The notes beneath the pieces were generated by a model. The model was not told where the DNA came from. It made no database searches and worked only from the letters and a program-made list of their open reading frames with translations. 64,000 bases of DNA, from contig VWZS01004380.1 of the NCBI GenBank assembly GCA_013397075.1, forward strand, positions 682,001-746,000. The letters are read 5' to 3'. This DNA comes from Rhabdornis inornatus. Lineage: Eukaryota > Chordata > Aves > Passeriformes > Rhabdornithidae. Shown here piece by piece: positions 13,301-24,117 of this stretch (the first letter of the stretch is position 1; each line of letters opens with the position of its first letter). The position numbers were made by a program, and so were the translations under genes.

Positions 13301-16300
13301 GCAGACTTGGGCTTTCTCCTCTGCTTACTTGAACTGGATGATTAGTCTCACATTTTATTTACTAGTTTGTTACAGTATGCATTACAGAGCTTGTTCTTAT
13401 GTAGAACAACATTTCTGATGCATTAATCTCTATATCGTTTCCTTCATAAATAACAACCAAGCCTTATTCAGCTTTTATTTGCTCTTGGCCGCTGTGCAAT
13501 TTTTGAACATGAAATGTGCTTTTCTATTGGTTTATTTGTCATTTTGCATGTTGTAACTAGTGGAGCCTTTAGCTAAAGTGAGGAGGGGAAAAGAAAACCA
13601 AACCAATTTAGAGTGAAGAAACTCACAGGCAGTGTTTGAGCAGGGTGGAGCTGAGCTCCTTAGGGTAAATTATAAATGGATGGTATGAAGTCTAAAGAAA
13701 TAAACAAGTTCCAACACCGAATTGCTGCTGTATCCACTGAGGATTTTAAAAGAGGCAACAGTATGAATCGGTACAACAAACGCCAAGAGAGTTCTAAATT
13801 GTTTCTACTCTTTCTGAAAAGAAAAGCTACATACAGCCAAGAAGCCTTGGACATAATTCCTTGCAATAAGGATCCCAGTATTTTGAAGTCCATTCCTGGC
13901 TTTAAGAAGAATGAATGTTAGCAATAAAAGTATTTTCTGGAACACTTCCAAACCTGTGTGGTTCCTGCAATAGGTGAAGGATCAAATTTCACCATAAGGA
14001 GCTTGGACTAGTTCTTCTATTCCTAAAATAAACTCAGATGCAATGTGGAAACATAAATTGCTTTTGCTCATTTGACCATTCTTGGGCTGGACATGGAACA
14101 GATTGGCATGGGGTCTGGAAGTCCAAATGCCTGTTCACAGAGAAATTTCTCATGCTTTCTTTCTGTAGTGATTGGAGAAGTAGTCTAAAACCCTGGGTTT
14201 ATCCAGCTTAAATTCACTGCAATGATCCTGTCAGCTCCTGTTCTCAGACTAGTTTGCACACTGTAGCAGGATGAGATCTCCTGGAGGAGTTTTGGGCAGG
14301 AGTTTTTGGGCACCACCATCTCTGTGGTGCCCTGTCCCCGACAGCCAGGGGTGACTCAGCCAGTGACAGACCAGGGCTCCCACCTGCCTCCTGCCACAGG
14401 CAGGGGGAACCTTCAAAATTGAGGAATTCCTCCTAGTTTTCCCCTTTCAGTTTTTATTAAGCTTTGTCTGGCATCACAGAAGGTTGTTCTCTGCTGTTGA
14501 GCAGTCCCAGACAATGAAGATACCCAACTGTGAGGGTAGGATGTAACAGCAACCAGCACATGTAGTCTAAAAACTAGCAAGTTCTTATTTGGTTTTGGTT
14601 TGTTTTGTTTCTTTTTCATGTCTAATATGCTGTTAGTTTATTCGAAATAATGGGTAATAAATAATGTTCCCACCCAAAATCTAGTATTATTCACTTCTAA
14701 TGTGTGGCACATAACATCCAGTTTCTTTCTAGTTGCTGGAAAATTGTAAGGTTGTGGAATAAATTGTGGTTAAAGGCTGTTTTATTACTACCTGTTGTGG
14801 TTTCTTAGATTATTTTCTCAAAGTGTTATTTTAGCAGGAAGAAATCATTGGTGCATTTGTGAAGTAAATAAAAGCAGGTATGAAAATGTGATACATGTAT
14901 CAATTTATGTTAACACTATTTATAAAGAGATCTTGTGCAAGATATAGGTTGTGTTGCATGGATACCTAAATTTGAGGATAAATTTTCCTCTTCTTCCCCC
15001 AAGCAAGAGTTTAGAAGACAAAACCCATGGTTTGGAGGGGTGGAGGACACACTGCATATCACTTTTTTGCAATATACTTCACAAATCCAATGAAAAAAAA
15101 CCTTTTCACCACTCTTGTTCTTAAAAAAAAAAAAAAGAACTACTTTAACACAGCATTACTGAATGTGAATTTTAAGTCTTTCCTCAAAGTACTGGTGGGC
15201 CGAGATAAGAAAAGCTCCATCTCCTTCTATAGGACCACCTCTTCCACAGGGATGGATTTACACCGAATCACTTTATTCGCAACCTTAAAGTTTAACTACT
15301 TTTTTTTTATTTTTTTTATTTCTCAGTTTTGTTTTAAATTCACTTTGGAAAGAAACTTGAAATATTTCACTCCTAGACAAGTTGAAACAGAGCTTTTTTT
15401 TTTTTTAGCTGTGAAATGAATATGTCATCAGCTGGTACTAAGGAAACAAAGGGTCAAGGAAAACCTCACCCACTTGCATTTCTTATGGACATCGCTCTTC
15501 ATGGTGAAGTCAGTGTGATTTCTTCTATAGGAAAAGGACAGCTTATATGAGAAAATCTGCAAAATCAGACACAAAGAAAGTACCTGGCTTTCTTTGAAGG
15601 ATCAGCCTTCGCTAAAAACTTGCCAGCTAAAACAAGAGAGATGTGTAATTCTATTTTGTTTCCCACCTTGAGCCGCCTTTACCAAACGTTCAGTTTCACC
15701 GTGTCCTTCTCTGGCTCTTCTGGAGCCACAGAAGCAGCAGCAGAAACAGATCCCTCAGCCCTGACCTCTGATCTAACAGCGACCCCTGCTTCCATACCCA
15801 GCGATCTGGGAGCAGCCATGAGTCATTTCACCTCTGAAAAGTCTTTTGAGTTGCCAGAATGTTAAATAAACCATTCTTCTCGCTAGAGCAGTGAGTCAGT
15901 CGTAAAAACTGTGTTCACCATTTTGGATTTGAAATCCGTTTTAATGGCAAAATAATATGCCAAATGGTGTAATGCATGCAAGGAACAATAAGGATAACAC
16001 ATTTAATTAGAAAACAGTGAAACATCACGTCAACAAGACGAAATTGGCTGGAAATAGAAGGCAGGTCATACAAGTAGGAAAAAGATGTAGGATTTTGTGC
16101 AATCATACACAAAATTATTTTATACAGAAGATATTACAGTATCTTCCCAACTCAAAGTTGCCTCTTATTGCAATAAAAAGAAAAAAAGTTTAAGCTGTTT
16201 CTTCTTACAAATCTATTTTATCTTGAAATATGTACTTGGATCTCATTTTTGAAGAGCCAGGAAAAGATATTATTTTATAACAAGCGGTTATTTTTCAATT

Positions 16301-16960
16301 TGTGGGCATTAAGCATAGCAGCAAGAAAATACAGAGTGAAGCAAGGAAAGTATGGACTCAAACTAAAGTTTCCTTACGCAAATCCCAAGTTAATATCGAT
16401 TAACCCAGCTACCAAGTAAGTTGCTTTGTTTCTGGAGTACAAAGCAGGTCATTGCATCCACACAAACTCAATAAATGAATGAAAAGTTATGTCCAATTTT
16501 TTTAGCTTTTCTTTAATGAGCGATCATTATCATCAGAGGATATGCAAAGCCAAGTAAGTTTCTAAACTCCATTTTAAAGAATCTCTAATTGAGTAAAGTT
16601 GAATCAGCAAAACATCTTCCAAAAACCCAATTTAAAAAGCACTTTTTCCTCCTGACAGACATACTGGCAATTATCCAGGTGGCTGTTTCTTTTATTTTCT
16701 GGGGTTATTTTTATTTTTTTCTTTCTTTCTTTGCCTTGCAATAATGCATTTCAGGGAATGAAAGCCTCTAAAATAACCTGTTTTATTCATCGTCTTCTCA
16801 TAAGTGCCTAAGAGCCTGAACCGACAGTGACAGATCACTCTGAAAGCTGCCTCCTAGCTCCTACAAGTAACAAAGTTTTGCAAAATCCCAGTCGGCAGCC
16901 TTGGGCTGCTTGTTGTTCACCACCCCATGTCTTCTTCCTGCGTAGAGCTCTGGTACACGG
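10351..16960. other. Intergenic DNA upstream of CELSR1
   Basis: No coding exon is recognisable. An 81-codon open frame at 13,676-13,921 (+) has no family resemblance. A 14-base A-run lies at 15,123-15,136, and T-rich stretches lie near 15,300 and 16,700. In mammals the genes beside CELSR1 are TRMU and GRAMD4; no exon of either could be recognised here, so any upstream neighbour lies beyond the window or was missed. Confidence 0.5.
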
Positions 16961-17616
16961 GATTTCTGTAGATCAGCATCCGTGTCTGCCGCCAGCAAGC
17001 AGGGCAGCAGCGCAGGCGGGTGTCCCGCATCCTTCCCGCCGCACCCACCAGGGGCCACTGCAGCCGCGGGGATGCGGCCGCAGCTCGGGCATCGCTCAGG
17101 CGTCTGCGTCGCCACGGGAAAAGCAGCGCGACATGAAGTATCTAGCATAATTTCTTAGAATTGACATTGTAATCACCAGTGCAACATTTCCATGCGGAGC
17201 TGGGCTTTGCTTGTTCTCCCAGAAGTTTGCGTCCTGTTTATCATTATTTGCGATTGCCCCAAAGAAATCTTTAACTCGAGGCTCCAGATCCTGCCGGCAG
17301 CTTTGCGTGTTTCGGAGCAAGGCGAGAGAGCACGGCAACAGATCTTGAGCCGGGATACCGGCAGCAACCCTTGGGCCTCCACACGATGCTCATTTTGCCC
17401 TGGAAAGTAGTTTCACTTTATTTCCCCCCCTCCATAGCAAGATTTAATAAAATTAATTTAAATGTATTTCTGTTTAACTTCGTTCCGGACGACGGATCTG
17501 AGACGACAGGTGGCTGCTGCGTGGGGAAGCGGCCGAGAGCCGCCGCCCGCGGAGCTCGGTCCGCGCGGAGCCGCGCAGCAGCCGCAGCGGGACCCGCCCC
17601 GAGCCCGCACGGCCCC

Positions 17617-18037
17617 NNNNNNNNNNNNNNNNNNNNNNNNNNNNNNNNNNNNNNNNNNNNNNNNNNNNNNNNNNNNNNNNNNNNNNNNNNNNNNNNNNNN
17701 NNNNNNNNNNNNNNNNNNNNNNNNNNNNNNNNNNNNNNNNNNNNNNNNNNNNNNNNNNNNNNNNNNNNNNNNNNNNNNNNNNNNNNNNNNNNNNNNNNNN
17801 NNNNNNNNNNNNNNNNNNNNNNNNNNNNNNNNNNNNNNNNNNNNNNNNNNNNNNNNNNNNNNNNNNNNNNNNNNNNNNNNNNNNNNNNNNNNNNNNNNNN
17901 NNNNNNNNNNNNNNNNNNNNNNNNNNNNNNNNNNNNNNNNNNNNNNNNNNNNNNNNNNNNNNNNNNNNNNNNNNNNNNNNNNNNNNNNNNNNNNNNNNNN
18001 NNNNNNNNNNNNNNNNNNNNNNNNNNNNNNNNNNNNN
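17617..18037. other. Assembly gap, 421 N
   Basis: This is a run of unknown bases flanked on the left by very GC-rich sequence, a typical dropout in avian promoter and first-exon DNA. It probably removes part of the 5' UTR or the amino-terminal coding sequence of CELSR1. Open frames drawn across it are artefacts of N translation. Confidence 0.98.
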
Positions 18038-18259
18038 TGAACTCACTTCAAATTTTAAGGTGGAAAAGTGGGAGCTCTCCAGCCTGCTGCCCGCGGACCG
18101 GGACGGGGCGCGGGGCTCGGTGCCGGCGGTGCCCGGGAGGCGAGGGCGGTGGGGGCGGCGGGCCGGCTGCTGATGGATGCGGGCGGGCGGGCAGCCCGGC
18201 GGGTGGATGGATTGTGCAGCAGCCCGCTGCCCGGCCCCGCTGCCCGCTGAGCTCCGGAG

Positions 18260-21164
18260 ATGCCGCGGCTGCTGTCCCCCGCCGCCTGCGTGTCCTGGGC
18301 CGCGCTGCTCTGCNGCGGGCGGCGGGGAACGCGGCGGGCGCGGAGCCTCAACAGCCCCCCGCAGTTCCAGCTGCCCAGCTACCAGGTCTCCATCCCCGAG
18401 AACGAGCCGGCCGGCACGGCGGTCATCGTGCTGCGGGCCCAGGACCCTGACGAGGGTGAAGCCGGCCGGCTGGCGTACTCCATGGAGGCGCTCTTTGACG
18501 AGCGCTCCAATGACTACTTCACCATCGACGCCGAGACGGGCAGCGTGGTCATTGCCCGCAGCCTTGACCGGGAGACGAAGGACACCCACGTGCTGAAGGT
18601 TACCGCCTCCGACCATGGGTCCCCACGCCGCCGCTCGGCCACTACCTATCTGACAGTGACTGTGAGTGACACCAACGACCACGAGCCAGTGTTTGAGCAG
18701 CCCGAGTACCGGGAGAGCATCCGGGAGAACCTGGAGGTGGGTTATGAGGTGCTGACCATCCGTGCCACCGATGGTGATGCCCCAGCCAATGCCAACATGC
18801 TTTACCGCCTGCTGGAGCCAGGAGCTGGTGACGGAGTCTTTGAGATTGACCCACGTTCTGGGGTTGTGAGGACCCGAGCCTCAGTGGACCGTGAGGAGGT
18901 CTCTGAGTACCACCTGGTGGTGGAAGCCAATGACCAGGGCAAGGATCCAGGACCACGCAGTGCCACAGCTATGGTGCACATTACTGTAGAGGATGAGAAT
19001 GACAACTACCCTCAGTTCAGTGAGAAGCGCTACCTGGTCCAGGTGCCAGAGGACACCCCAGTGAACAGCCAGATACTGCAGGTACAGGCCACAGATCGGG
19101 ACCGGGGCAGCAATGCCCAGGTGCACTACAGCATTGTGAGTGGCAACCTGAAAGGCCAGTTCTACATTCACTCTTTCTCTGGTGCCATTGACCTAATCAA
19201 CCCTCTGGATTACGAGACTATTCGGGAGTACACGCTCCGGATCAAAGCCCAGGATGGGGGCAGACCTCCTTTGATCAACTCCAGTGGTATGGTGTCGGTG
19301 CAGGTTGTAGACGTGAATGACAATGCCCCCATCTTTGTGAGCACTCCCTTCCAGGCCACAGTGCTGGAGAATGTTCCTCTGGGCTACTCAGTGCTGCATA
19401 TCCAGGCTGTGGATGCTGACTCTGGAGAGAATGCCCGCCTGGAGTACAAACTTATAGAGATGGCACCATCCACTGGAGGAGCCCCTGTAGCAGGTGACTC
19501 TGGGTTCCCTTTTCAAATCAACAACAGCACGGGGTGGATCACTGTGGCTGCAGAGCTGGACCGAGAGACGGTGGAAAACTATCACTTTGGGGTGGAGGCC
19601 AGGGACCATGGTGTGCCGGTCATGACCTCCTCAGCCAGCGTGTCCATCACTGTCCTGGATGTGAATGACAACAACCCCACCTTCACAGAGAAGGTGTATC
19701 ACCTCAGACTGAATGAGGATGCAGCTGTGGGCAGCAGTGTCCTGACCCTGACAGCAGTGGACAGGGACGTTAACAGCGTGGTGACTTACCAGATTACCAG
19801 TGGCAACACCAGGAACCGTTTTGCCATCACCAGCCAGAGTGGAGGAGGGCTGATCACACTGGCCTTGCCCCTGGATTACAAGCAAGAAAGGCAGTATGTG
19901 CTCACAGTCACTGCCTCTGATGGCACTCGCTTTGACACCGTCCAGGTCTTCATCAATGTCACAGATGCCAACACACACCGCCCAGTCTTCCAGAGCTCCC
20001 ACTACACAGTGAGTGTCAGTGAGGACAAGCCCATTGGCACCTCTATTGTCACCATTAGTGCCACTGATGAAGACACGGGGGAGAACGCAAGAATCACTTA
20101 TATTTTGGATGATAATATCCCCCAGTTCCGCATTGACCCTGACACAGGCACCATCACTACCCTGATGGAGCTGGACTATGAGGACCAGGCCTCCTACACA
20201 TTGGCCATTACAGCGCATGACAATGGTATCCCCCAGAAATCGGACACCACATATGTTGAGATTCTCATCCTGGATGCCAATGACAATGCACCCCGCTTCC
20301 TGCGCGACCGCTACCAGGGCTCGGTTTTTGAGGACGTGCCACTCTCCACCAGTGTCCTGCAGCTCTCTGCCACTGACCGTGACTCAGGCCTCAATGGCCG
20401 TCTCCTCTACACATTCCAAGGCGGTGATGATGGAGATGGAGACTTCTACATTGAACCCACTTCTGGAGTGATACGCACACTGCGCAAGCTGGACCGCGAG
20501 AACGTGGCTGTCTACAGCCTGCGGGCATTTGCTGTGGACAGGGGCAGCCCACCACTGAAAGCCTCTGTGGACATCCAGGTGACTGTGCTGGACATTAATG
20601 ACAACCCCCCTGTCTTTGAGAAGGATGAATTTGATATCTTTGTGGAGGAGAACAGCCCTGTGGGCTCTATTGTGGCACGGATCAGTGCAGCTGATCCTGA
20701 TGAGGGGACCAATGCACAGATCATGTACCAGATTGTAGAGGGGAACATCCCTGAGGTCTTCCAACTGGACTTGCTCAATGGAGACCTCACAGCCCTAATG
20801 GACCTGGATTATGAGAGCCGGACAGAGTATGTTATTGTGGTGCAGGCCACTTCAGCCCCTCTGGTGAGCCGAGCCACTGTGCACATCCGCCTCCTGGACC
20901 AGAACGATAATCCACCCGTGCTGCAGGACTTCCAGATCCTCTTCAATAACTACGTGACCAACAAGTCCAACAGCTTTCCCTCTGGCGTGATTGGCAAGAT
21001 CCCAGCTCATGATCCTGATGTGTCTGATAGCCTGGCCTACACTTTTGTCCAAGGCAATGAGTTAAACTTGCTCCTTTTGGACTCTGCCACTGGGGAACTC
21101 AAACTCAGTCGTGATCTGGACAACAACAGACCCCTGGAAGCCCTTATGAAAGTGTCAGTCTCAG
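18260..21164 (+). CDS. CELSR1: CELSR1 first coding exon (cadherin EGF LAG seven-pass receptor 1), partial
   Basis: This exon encodes 968 residues of the extracellular cadherin array of a Flamingo-type adhesion GPCR, which mediates homophilic contacts between neighbouring cells in planar cell polarity. Cadherin repeats run roughly EC1 37-145, EC2 146-254, EC3 255-358, EC4 359-475, EC5 476-577, EC6 578-679, EC7 680-785, EC8 786-887, then partial EC9. Calcium linkers are seen at residues 137 (DTNDHEP), 245 (DENDNYP), 351, 467, 672, 778 and 880; the EC5-EC6 linker at 569 is non-canonical (DANTHRP). Sequons lie at 340, 421, 422, 566 and 901. CELSR1 is favoured over its paralogues by the EC3 'INPLDYE' and 'PPLINSSG' segments, the EC4 loop insert and the EC9 'YTFVQGNEL' segment. 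A basic RRAR stretch (25-28) precedes EC1. The exon ends in phase 1. The start is uncertain: the ATG has G at -3, but an in-frame TGA lies at 18,248, base 18,314 is N, and mammalian CELSR1 has about 200 more residues before EC1. Confidence 0.9.
18314..18314. other. Ambiguous base (N) within the coding exon
   Basis: A single unresolved base sits in codon 19 of the predicted frame, between the hydrophobic leader-like segment and the basic RRAR stretch. It signals poor read support there, and a nearby insertion or deletion would change which upstream frame joins the cadherin array. Confidence 0.95.
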
Positions 21165-21170
21165 GTAAGC
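21165..21170 (+). other. CELSR1: Splice donor (5' splice site) of CELSR1 exon 1
   Basis: The sequence TCAG|GTAAGC is a near-consensus donor. Cutting here leaves a phase-1 exon end with one G remaining, which fits the family, where the next residue after 'VSVS' is Asp (GAY). Downstream of this point the frame stops resembling CELSR proteins, which confirms the boundary. Confidence 0.92.
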
Positions 21171-21382
21171 AAGCGTTTGAGTGTGTGATTTTGTTAGTAC
21201 ACCAGTATGGGGGCATGGGTAGAAATAGCACACTTGCAGTTTATAGTGTAGCTCTTGGTTTCTTGAAGCAGCAATTTATCTGTGAAATTTTTGGAGAGGA
21301 ACCACAAAAATGTATCAAGCCTATGTGCTGTGGATTGAAGTGGTGCTTTGAAGTTATTTAGTAAACGTGGATCACAAGGATA

Positions 21383-21388
21383 AATAAA
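21383..21388 (+). terminator. Candidate intronic polyadenylation signal (AATAAA)
   Basis: An AATAAA hexamer lies 22 bases after the first in-frame stop (TAG, 21,359-21,361) met when exon 1 is read through its splice donor. GT-rich sequence follows within about 70 bases (21,425-21,460). The hexamer alone occurs often by chance in AT-rich DNA, so use as a real site is speculative. Confidence 0.25.
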
Positions 21389-24081
21389 TATGTGCATGGA
21401 AGGGAGCATACCCCCTCAGCTGAGGTGGTACTTTGGCTGGAGCTTTTCTGATGTGGTTCCATAAAGGTAGTAAATTATGTTAACTTGCAAAGATGTAGGG
21501 AATGCACGTGTATCTGTGATGCTGTCTCCCCTCCCTCTTTATTTTTCTCTAAAAATTGAAATTTGGTATCTCTGCTTTTTCAGCAACAAAACATGTTTAC
21601 TCCCTTCTGTGTTCCCAGAGGTTTGGCTGGTAGTTTCTTAGACCTCAGCCCAGAGCTGGTGTGGCCCAGGTGGATGTGCTGCTGGTGTTTGCATCGCTGA
21701 CCTGCACTCCTGTGGGAAATGGCAGCTCTGAAAGGAATGAGTTATGGCTGTGTGACATGGCTAATGGCACTGGAGTTGCTTTAGTGGCACTAGGGGCAGA
21801 AACTGGCCAAATGCAGCCCCCAAATCAGGGCTGTAAGGGGGAGAAAGGGAGAGGGGGGCATACTGTGCCATTAACTTCGTTGGAGAACTTGTTTCTCTGT
21901 GTGTGAAGACTGTTCTATATTGGCAATATGTACTTTTATTTGAGCACAAACACACTCTTAGGATATTATTATTTTTCTGCTCAGTTGCTTGTTTATCATG
22001 GAATTACTTTTTATGCCTTTAATTGTGACATCAATCATGCAATGAGTAATTTCCTCTGCAGGTGCCACTCTATAAAGTTTACTGTGGACCTGATCCCGTA
22101 TTTCTGTTGACTTTCAAAGGTTTAGCCAGATACTTTCCTTGCTGACTCTCTCTGCAAACTGAAACTAAGACTTGTGTTATTTTTGTAAAAAATAAAAAAG
22201 CTCAAAGTACTAGGTATGTAAAATCACATTTGGGGAGATTATTAGAAAAATAATAATGAAACTGTGGCATAATCCCAGCAGCAATTGTTTTGCTGTAAAA
22301 GGGGCCACAGTATGCAGCAAGGCCTTGGAAGAGTGAGCCACACTCTCACTTGTATTTGCAGGCTTGAGGTCCTTTTTACTTCAGAGAAATGAAAGTGACA
22401 TTAACTGAGCTGACTGATTTTGCTGCAGTGTGTCTCCTGAAAAGCCACTCCTGGTTCTTCCAAAATGCTGGGGTGTAGCTTATGTGGTAAGGTAAATGCT
22501 GTTTCCATGTTCTATGAGGACTAGTAGGAAAAACAGACAGTAGGCTTGTGACCTTAAAGAAAAACATTTGGATTAAGGTGCCGATGATTGCATGGTCACT
22601 GTCTGTTTGAACCAGTAGCTCTTTATCTGGTAGCAGAAGATAAGCACTCCTCTTGAAGCACAAAGCTTGGAAAGGTTGTTAGACTAGGTGAAGAGTGTTT
22701 TCAGTGCAGAAAAATAGCTGACATGAACGATTCCTTTCTCAGTATAATGATTTACATGGTTTAAGTGGGTGAAGCCTCAGGTAGGAGTGAAGACCTGTTT
22801 TCTTATGCAGGAGATTGATTATTCCAGCATCATTTTCACGTTTTGTGGAGGTGTGAACTTTGAAACTCTGCTGTGATGTTCATCAAAATGGACTGTCTGC
22901 TCCGTGTCTTGACATATTTGAAATGTTAAAGTTTTTTTATGGCTAGGGTTTTTAGATAATTTTATCAAGCACTGAACTACATTTGACGTTTATTTGGAGA
23001 AGTTCACTGTGTGGAAATTGGAAGGGCAGTTTGTCGTGTGATTAGTCCATGAAAGTCCCACCTGCCTGGTTTCTCTGATTTATCTGATACAGTTCAAAGA
23101 AGAAAAGAGACAGAGAAGAAGCTCAGACAGAAGTACTCCACGGAGTTATCTCTAACTGTTGCGTAACACCTGCAAATCATCTGCTAAAATGACCTGCCAG
23201 TTAACTGAAAAAAACCTGTCTATGGAGTAGCCATTAACCTCTCTACCCAGACACACGCAAAGTCCTCCTCTACTCACAGCTGCTCTTAGGTCAGGGAAGG
23301 ACGGGAACTCTTTACCAACTTGGGAGATCTGATCTCTATTTGAGTCGGAAATAACAGTGGTGCTATAAAAATCTTATTTCTATCTAGCAATGTGTTGCGC
23401 TGCAGAGGCATGTGAGTGTGTGCAGTGCCAGCAAGGAGCCCTGCTACTCCACTGAGTTGCTTTGAGACACTGATACATGGCTAAACGCAGCACTCTTTCA
23501 TTTGACTTGGGGATTATTCAAATAAGCATGGTAATTTTTGCCTTCTGCTCATAAACAAAATTTAAGAATCATGAAGACCAAGCAAATGGAGCTAATAGAC
23601 TTCATAAAGCTGTCAGAAGTTTCATGTCAGCATTGTCAGAAGCTCTGTGGGGTGGTGAGCAGCTGGGGCAGGCTCAGGGCTCTGCCCTTGCCTGGGTGCT
23701 GGGTACCCGTGGGGTACCTGTGGGCTGTGCCCCCACAGCCAGGCAGGAACCAGCCCAGGCAGAGGGACGAGTGTGGGTGGTGTGGATATTAGCATTTTGC
23801 TTTGGTTTGGGAAGGAGCTTTTGAAGTCTGTCTCTTTTCAAGTGAATCTCTCTGGGTGCCCCTCTGCCTGTTGTACAGAGCTGTCTTAGTGAACAAACCG
23901 GACCCCTTTTGCATGCAGCTGTTCCAGAAGTGCTCCAGGGGTCTCTTAAAAAGGCACTGTCTCCTTTTTCTAGTGTACCTTCAAGGTTTTCCTACAGAAA
24001 GGCAGAGCTTTGGCTTTATATTCCCATGTCTGCGCATTGTGGTGTTGTTTTAACAACTGGGGTGAAATCTGGACTCTGCTG

Positions 24082-24117
24082 AAATCCTGCCCCTTCTTTC
24101 CAGGAGGGGCAGGATTT
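24082..24117. repeat. Perfect 13-bp inverted repeat with 10-nt loop
   Basis: The arms 24,082-24,094 (AAATCCTGCCCCT) and 24,105-24,117 are exact reverse complements and would form a GC-rich hairpin. Outside the arms only scattered G-U and A-T pairs continue the stem. It is shorter than a typical microRNA precursor. Confidence 0.85.

Larger units (their letters stand above)
16961..18700. promoter_or_regulatory. CpG island and promoter region of CELSR1
   Basis: CpG dinucleotides become frequent from about 16,970 (dense at 17,020-17,120 and 17,490-17,616), continue on the far side of the assembly gap (18,080-18,450) and fade inside the cadherin exon by about 18,700. This is the usual pattern of a vertebrate CpG-island promoter overlapping a first exon. 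The interval is interrupted by a short AT-rich stretch near 17,410-17,470 and by the gap. The transcription start site cannot be placed from sequence alone. Confidence 0.7.

Noticed and set aside
13676..13921. 81-codon plus-strand open frame starting MDGMKSKEINKF
   Set aside because: It resembles no known family, no splice or promoter context supports it, and open frames of this length are common by chance in AT-rich DNA.
17474..18682. 402-codon minus-strand open frame and 359-codon plus-strand frame (17,371-18,450)
   Set aside because: Both owe much of their length to reading through the 421 Ns. The remainder is GC-rich sequence opposite to, or out of frame with, the CELSR1 exon.
19631..20218. 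195-codon open frame on the minus strand inside the cadherin exon
   Set aside because: It is the antisense shadow of a conserved coding exon and shows no domain of its own.
18260..21164. Assignment to CELSR2 or CELSR3
   Set aside because: Some segments (for example the EC8 'GNIPEVFQLD' segment) resemble CELSR2, but the EC3, EC4-insert and EC9 segments fit CELSR1 best.
18260..21361. Treating the whole 1,033-codon open frame as coding
   Set aside because: CELSR similarity stops exactly at the GTAAGC donor at 21,165. The last 65 codons are intron read-through, considered only as a possible alternative transcript.
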